This document shows positions 62,033 to 64,000 of a DNA stretch of 64,000 nucleotides, piece after piece. Origin of the DNA: JBBQFC01 sp038321615 (lineage in GTDB: Bacteria; Bacteroidota; Bacteroidia; Flavobacteriales_D; Cryomorphaceae). The stretch covers positions 1 to 64,000 of the forward strand of contig JBBQFC010000001.1 in NCBI GenBank assembly GCA_038321615.1. The letters are read 5' to 3'. The translations under genes were made by a program, and so were the position numbers. Under the pieces are notes generated by a model that ran no database searches, had not been told where the DNA came from, and saw nothing but the letters and a program-made list of their open reading frames with translations. The first letter of the stretch is position 1, and every line of letters starts with the position of its first letter.

Positions 62033-63220
62033 TTAAGCTACAATCTCAGTAACCTGACCTGCACCAACTGTGCGGCCACCTTCACGGATTGCGAAACGAA
62101 GTCCTTTGTCCATCGCTACCGGTACGATCAATTCAACATTGATAGTAACGTTATCGCCGGGCATTACCATTTCGCGGCCAGCACCCAAGTCGATTTCGCC
62201 AGTTACGTCCGTGGTACGGAAGTAAAACTGCGGGCGGTAACGGTTGTGGAATGGTGTGTGACGACCACCTTCTTCTTTCTTCAAAACGTAGATTTCAGCT
62301 TTGAATTTAGTGTGTGGGGTAATAGATCCAGGCTTCGAAATAACCATACCACGACGAATATCGCTCTTGTCGATACCACGAAGGAGAAGACCTACGTTGT
62401 CGCCGGCTTCACCGCGGTTAAGTATTTTACGGAACATTTCAACACCAGTAACTACTGATTTCAATTTTTCCACTTGCATACCTACGATGTCAACTTCGTC
62501 TCCAGAGTTGATAATTCCAGTTTCAATACGACCCGTAGCAACAGTACCACGACCAGTTATTGAGAATACATCTTCAACTGGCATCAAGAAATCTTTCTCG
62601 ATATCGCGTGGAGGCATTTCGATCCAAACGTCAACAGCATCCATCAAGTCTTCAACAGTTTTCACCCATTTTGGCTCACCATTCAGTGCACCAAGAGCTG
62701 ATCCGAGGATTACAGGCGTGTTGTCGCCATCGTACTCGTAGAAAGAAAGCAATTCGCGTACTTCCATCTCAACAAGCTCGAGGAGCTCTTCATCGTCCAC
62801 CATGTCTACTTTATTCATGAACACAACGATACGTGGAACACCTACCTGGCGACCAAGAAGGATGTGCTCACGGGTTTGTGGCATTGGGCCATCTGTAGCA
62901 GCAACCACCAGGATAGCGCCGTCCATTTGAGCAGCACCAGTAACCATGTTCTTCACGTAGTCGGCGTGACCTGGACAGTCAACGTGGGCGTAGTGACGAT
63001 TTGCTGTGGAATACTCCACGTGCGACGTATTGATTGTAATACCGCGCTCTTTTTCTTCCGGAGCGTTATCAATGGAGTCAAATGATTTTACTTCGGCCCA
63101 TCCTTTTGCTGCAAGCACAGAAGTGATTGCTGCAGTAAGGGTGGTTTTACCGTGGTCAACGTGTCCAATTGTACCTATGTTAAGGTGGGGTTTGGAGCGA
63201 TCGAATTTTTCTTTAGCCAT
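62033..63220 (-). CDS. tuf: Elongation factor Tu
   Basis: 395 residues. G-domain motifs GHVDHGKTTLT (P-loop), DCPGHADYVKNM, and NKVDMVD are exact; domain 2 holds GTVATGRIETGI, and domain 3 ends GGRTVGAGQVTEIVA. It delivers aminoacyl-tRNA to the ribosome. It lies in a tRNA-rich block and has its own -7 box just upstream. The start is ATG at 63220. Confidence 0.98.
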   Translation of the reverse strand: MAKEKFDRSKPHLNIGTIGHVDHGKTTLTAAITSVLAAKGWAEVKSFDSIDNAPEEKERGITINTSHVEYSTANRHYAHVDCPGHADYVKNMVTGAAQMDGAILVVAATDGPMPQTREHILLGRQVGVPRIVVFMNKVDMVDDEELLELVEMEVRELLSFYEYDGDNTPVILGSALGALNGEPKWVKTVEDLMDAVDVWIEMPPRDIEKDFLMPVEDVFSITGRGTVATGRIETGIINSGDEVDIVGMQVEKLKSVVTGVEMFRKILNRGEAGDNVGLLLRGIDKSDIRRGMVISKPGSITPHTKFKAEIYVLKKEEGGRHTPFHNRYRPQFYFRTTDVTGEIDLGAGREMVMPGDNVTINVELIVPVAMDKGLRFAIREGGRTVGAGQVTEIVA

Positions 63221-63272
63221 TGCTAAGTGTTTTAAGTGGTTATTTTGTTCGTATTTCTAAGTGCACTAACGC

Positions 63273-63280
63273 CAAATTTA
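63273..63280 (-). promoter_or_regulatory. Candidate -7 box TAAATTTG for tuf
   Basis: Read on the minus strand, TAAATTTG lies 53 bases before the tuf ATG and just after the end of tRNA-Thr(GGT). It would let tuf be transcribed apart from the tRNAs. No -33 TTTG at a normal distance is visible. Confidence 0.4.
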
Positions 63281-63283
63281 ATG

Positions 63284-63355
<72 letters not shown>

Positions 63356-63368
63356 TTAGAAGAAAAAG

Positions 63369-63441
63369 AGCGGGAGACGAGACTCGAACTCGCGACATTT
63401 AGCTTGGAAGGCTAAAGCTCTACCAGCTGAGCTACTCCCGC
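63369..63441 (-). tRNA. tRNA-Gly (anticodon TCC)
   Basis: Acceptor GCGGGAG/CTCCCGC, D-arm GCTC/GAGC, anticodon stem TTAGC/GCTAA around CTTCCAA (TCC), T-arm GCGAG-TTCGAGT-CTCGT. Thirteen bases from tRNA-Thr(GGT). CCA is not encoded. Confidence 0.95.
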
Positions 63442-63452
63442 AATCTTTTTTC

Positions 63453-63537
<85 letters not shown>

Positions 63538-63558
63538 ATCATTATTTCATACAAAAAG

Positions 63559-63632
63559 AGCCGGTAGAGGGACTCGAACCCACGACCTGCTGATTACAAA
63601 TCAGCTGCTCTAGCCAACTGAGCTACACCGGC
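63559..63632 (-). tRNA. tRNA-Thr (anticodon TGT)
   Basis: Acceptor GCCGGTG/TACCGGC, with pair 7-66 imperfect, D-arm GCTC/GAGC, anticodon stem GCTGA/TCAGC with loop TTTGTAA (TGT), T-arm GTGGG-TTCGAGT-CCCTC. First gene of the tRNA block, 62 bases after a -7 box. Confidence 0.93.
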
Positions 63633-63663
63633 ATGTTCCTACGTTTAAGAACGCTTATAGGAC

Positions 63664-63701
63664 AAAGTGTCCTACCTTTTCGTAAAAGGTGTGCAAATGT
63701 A
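63664..63701 (-). promoter_or_regulatory. Promoter -7 box and leader hairpins ahead of the tRNA block
   Basis: On the minus strand TACATTTG (63694-63701) matches the -7 consensus. Two small inverted repeats follow before the first tRNA: ACCTTTT-ACG-AAAAGGT and AGGACA-CTT-TGTCCT. They may be processing signals for RNase at the tRNA precursor's 5' side. No -33 box is apparent. Confidence 0.45.
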
Positions 63702-63829
63702 TAAAACATTTCTCTTGCTCAGAACTGTTTCTTTGTAAATTTCTGAGCAGAGTAGATTATTGCACGAAAGTGCCGTTGCAAAAGGAAAAATCCGATTGCA
63801 CAGTTCAGAATTATGGCCTTTGAAAGGAC

Positions 63830-64000
63830 TTAAGCCATCGCTGTTTTTCCTTTCGAGCGACGGATTTGCCGGCGGAGTGCTTCCACCACCTGATCGGTAG
63901 ACTCTTCGAATGATGCCGATTGACGCTTTGCAAAAAGCTCTTTTCCCGGTAGGTGAACTTTTATTTCGGCGACCTTATTTCCGAGTTGCGCGTTTTTCTC
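63830..64000 (-). CDS. hpf: Ribosome hibernation-promoting factor (C-terminal part, cut by window edge)
   Basis: The last 56 codons are visible. The peptide includes GNKVAEIKVHLPGKELFAKR, then SFEESTDQVVEALRRQIRRSKGK, the beta-strand/helix end of HPF/RaiA (the conserved DM-ASI-D..ALRRQ pattern in Bacteroidota form), ending with A after KTAM. HPF binds the decoding centre of idle ribosomes and dimerises them or keeps them inactive in stationary phase. It lies upstream of the tRNA block on the same strand, the usual Bacteroidota order. Confidence 0.85.
   Translation of the reverse strand, partial: EKNAQLGNKVAEIKVHLPGKELFAKRQSASFEESTDQVVEALRRQIRRSKGKTAMA

Overview
The window comes from a chromosome of the Bacteroidota, most likely Flavobacteriales. 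It carries both kinds of type IX secretion (T9SS) C-terminal sorting domain, a bacillithiol deacetylase, CrtD/CruF-type carotenoid genes, TAnnTTTG-type -7 promoter boxes, and the phylum's usual order tuf-trnW-secE-nusG-rplKAJL-rpoBC-DUF3467. The genus cannot be fixed by eye. Base composition looks even throughout, and I saw no prophage, insertion sequence, CRISPR array or rRNA operon.

Layout. 1-8.7 kb: surface and envelope genes (a partial unknown exported protein, a T9SS-secreted GH16 glucanase, a giant T9SS type B surface protein, an outer-membrane barrel protein, an M23/LysM peptidase). 8.7-16.7 kb: housekeeping and membrane genes (nitroreductase, M28 peptidase, AIM24-like protein, MscS channel, VWA protein, PAQR/hemolysin III protein, a glycosyltransferase with an LpxH-like phosphoesterase). 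16.9-20.1 kb: carotenoid genes crtD-cruF and an AI-2E family permease. 20.6-27.4 kb: DPP4-like peptidase, POT peptide transporter, thioredoxin-like protein, citrate synthase, universal stress protein. 27.4-28.4 kb: a non-coding, highly structured region with a 161-bp tandem repeat, several hairpins and tRNA-His. 28.4-33.7 kb: a TetR/ABC/HlyD/TolC export operon on the minus strand. 33.8-44 kb: a compact minus-strand run of eleven genes (MBL RNase-like, ccmB, ccmC, ccmD, ccmE, ccmF, DUF2520, kdsC, UbiA prenyltransferase, maf, bshB1). 44-48.2 kb: ridA, a small membrane protein, an M61 peptidase and lpd. 48.4-50 kb: two adjacent decayed genes (App1-like phosphatidate phosphatase and diacylglycerol kinase). 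50.2-64 kb: the RNA polymerase/ribosomal protein/EF-Tu superoperon with five tRNAs and the end of hpf.

How parts work together. The ccm genes cover heme export and attachment for c-type cytochromes and sit with a thiol-redox gene (bshB1) and envelope-precursor genes (kdsC, UbiA). CrtD and CruF together imply a hydroxylated monocyclic carotenoid of the myxol/saproxanthin type. The peptidases (M28, S9, M61) and the POT transporter suggest growth on peptides, and the GH16 enzyme suggests use of laminarin-like glucans.

I did not find a clear, wholly new multi-gene system. The strongest unexplained signals are the structured repeat region at 27.5-28.3 kb, the ABC exporter whose ATPase motifs are all altered, the decayed lipid-signalling gene pair, and the hairpins that appear to control rpoB and the DUF3467 gene.
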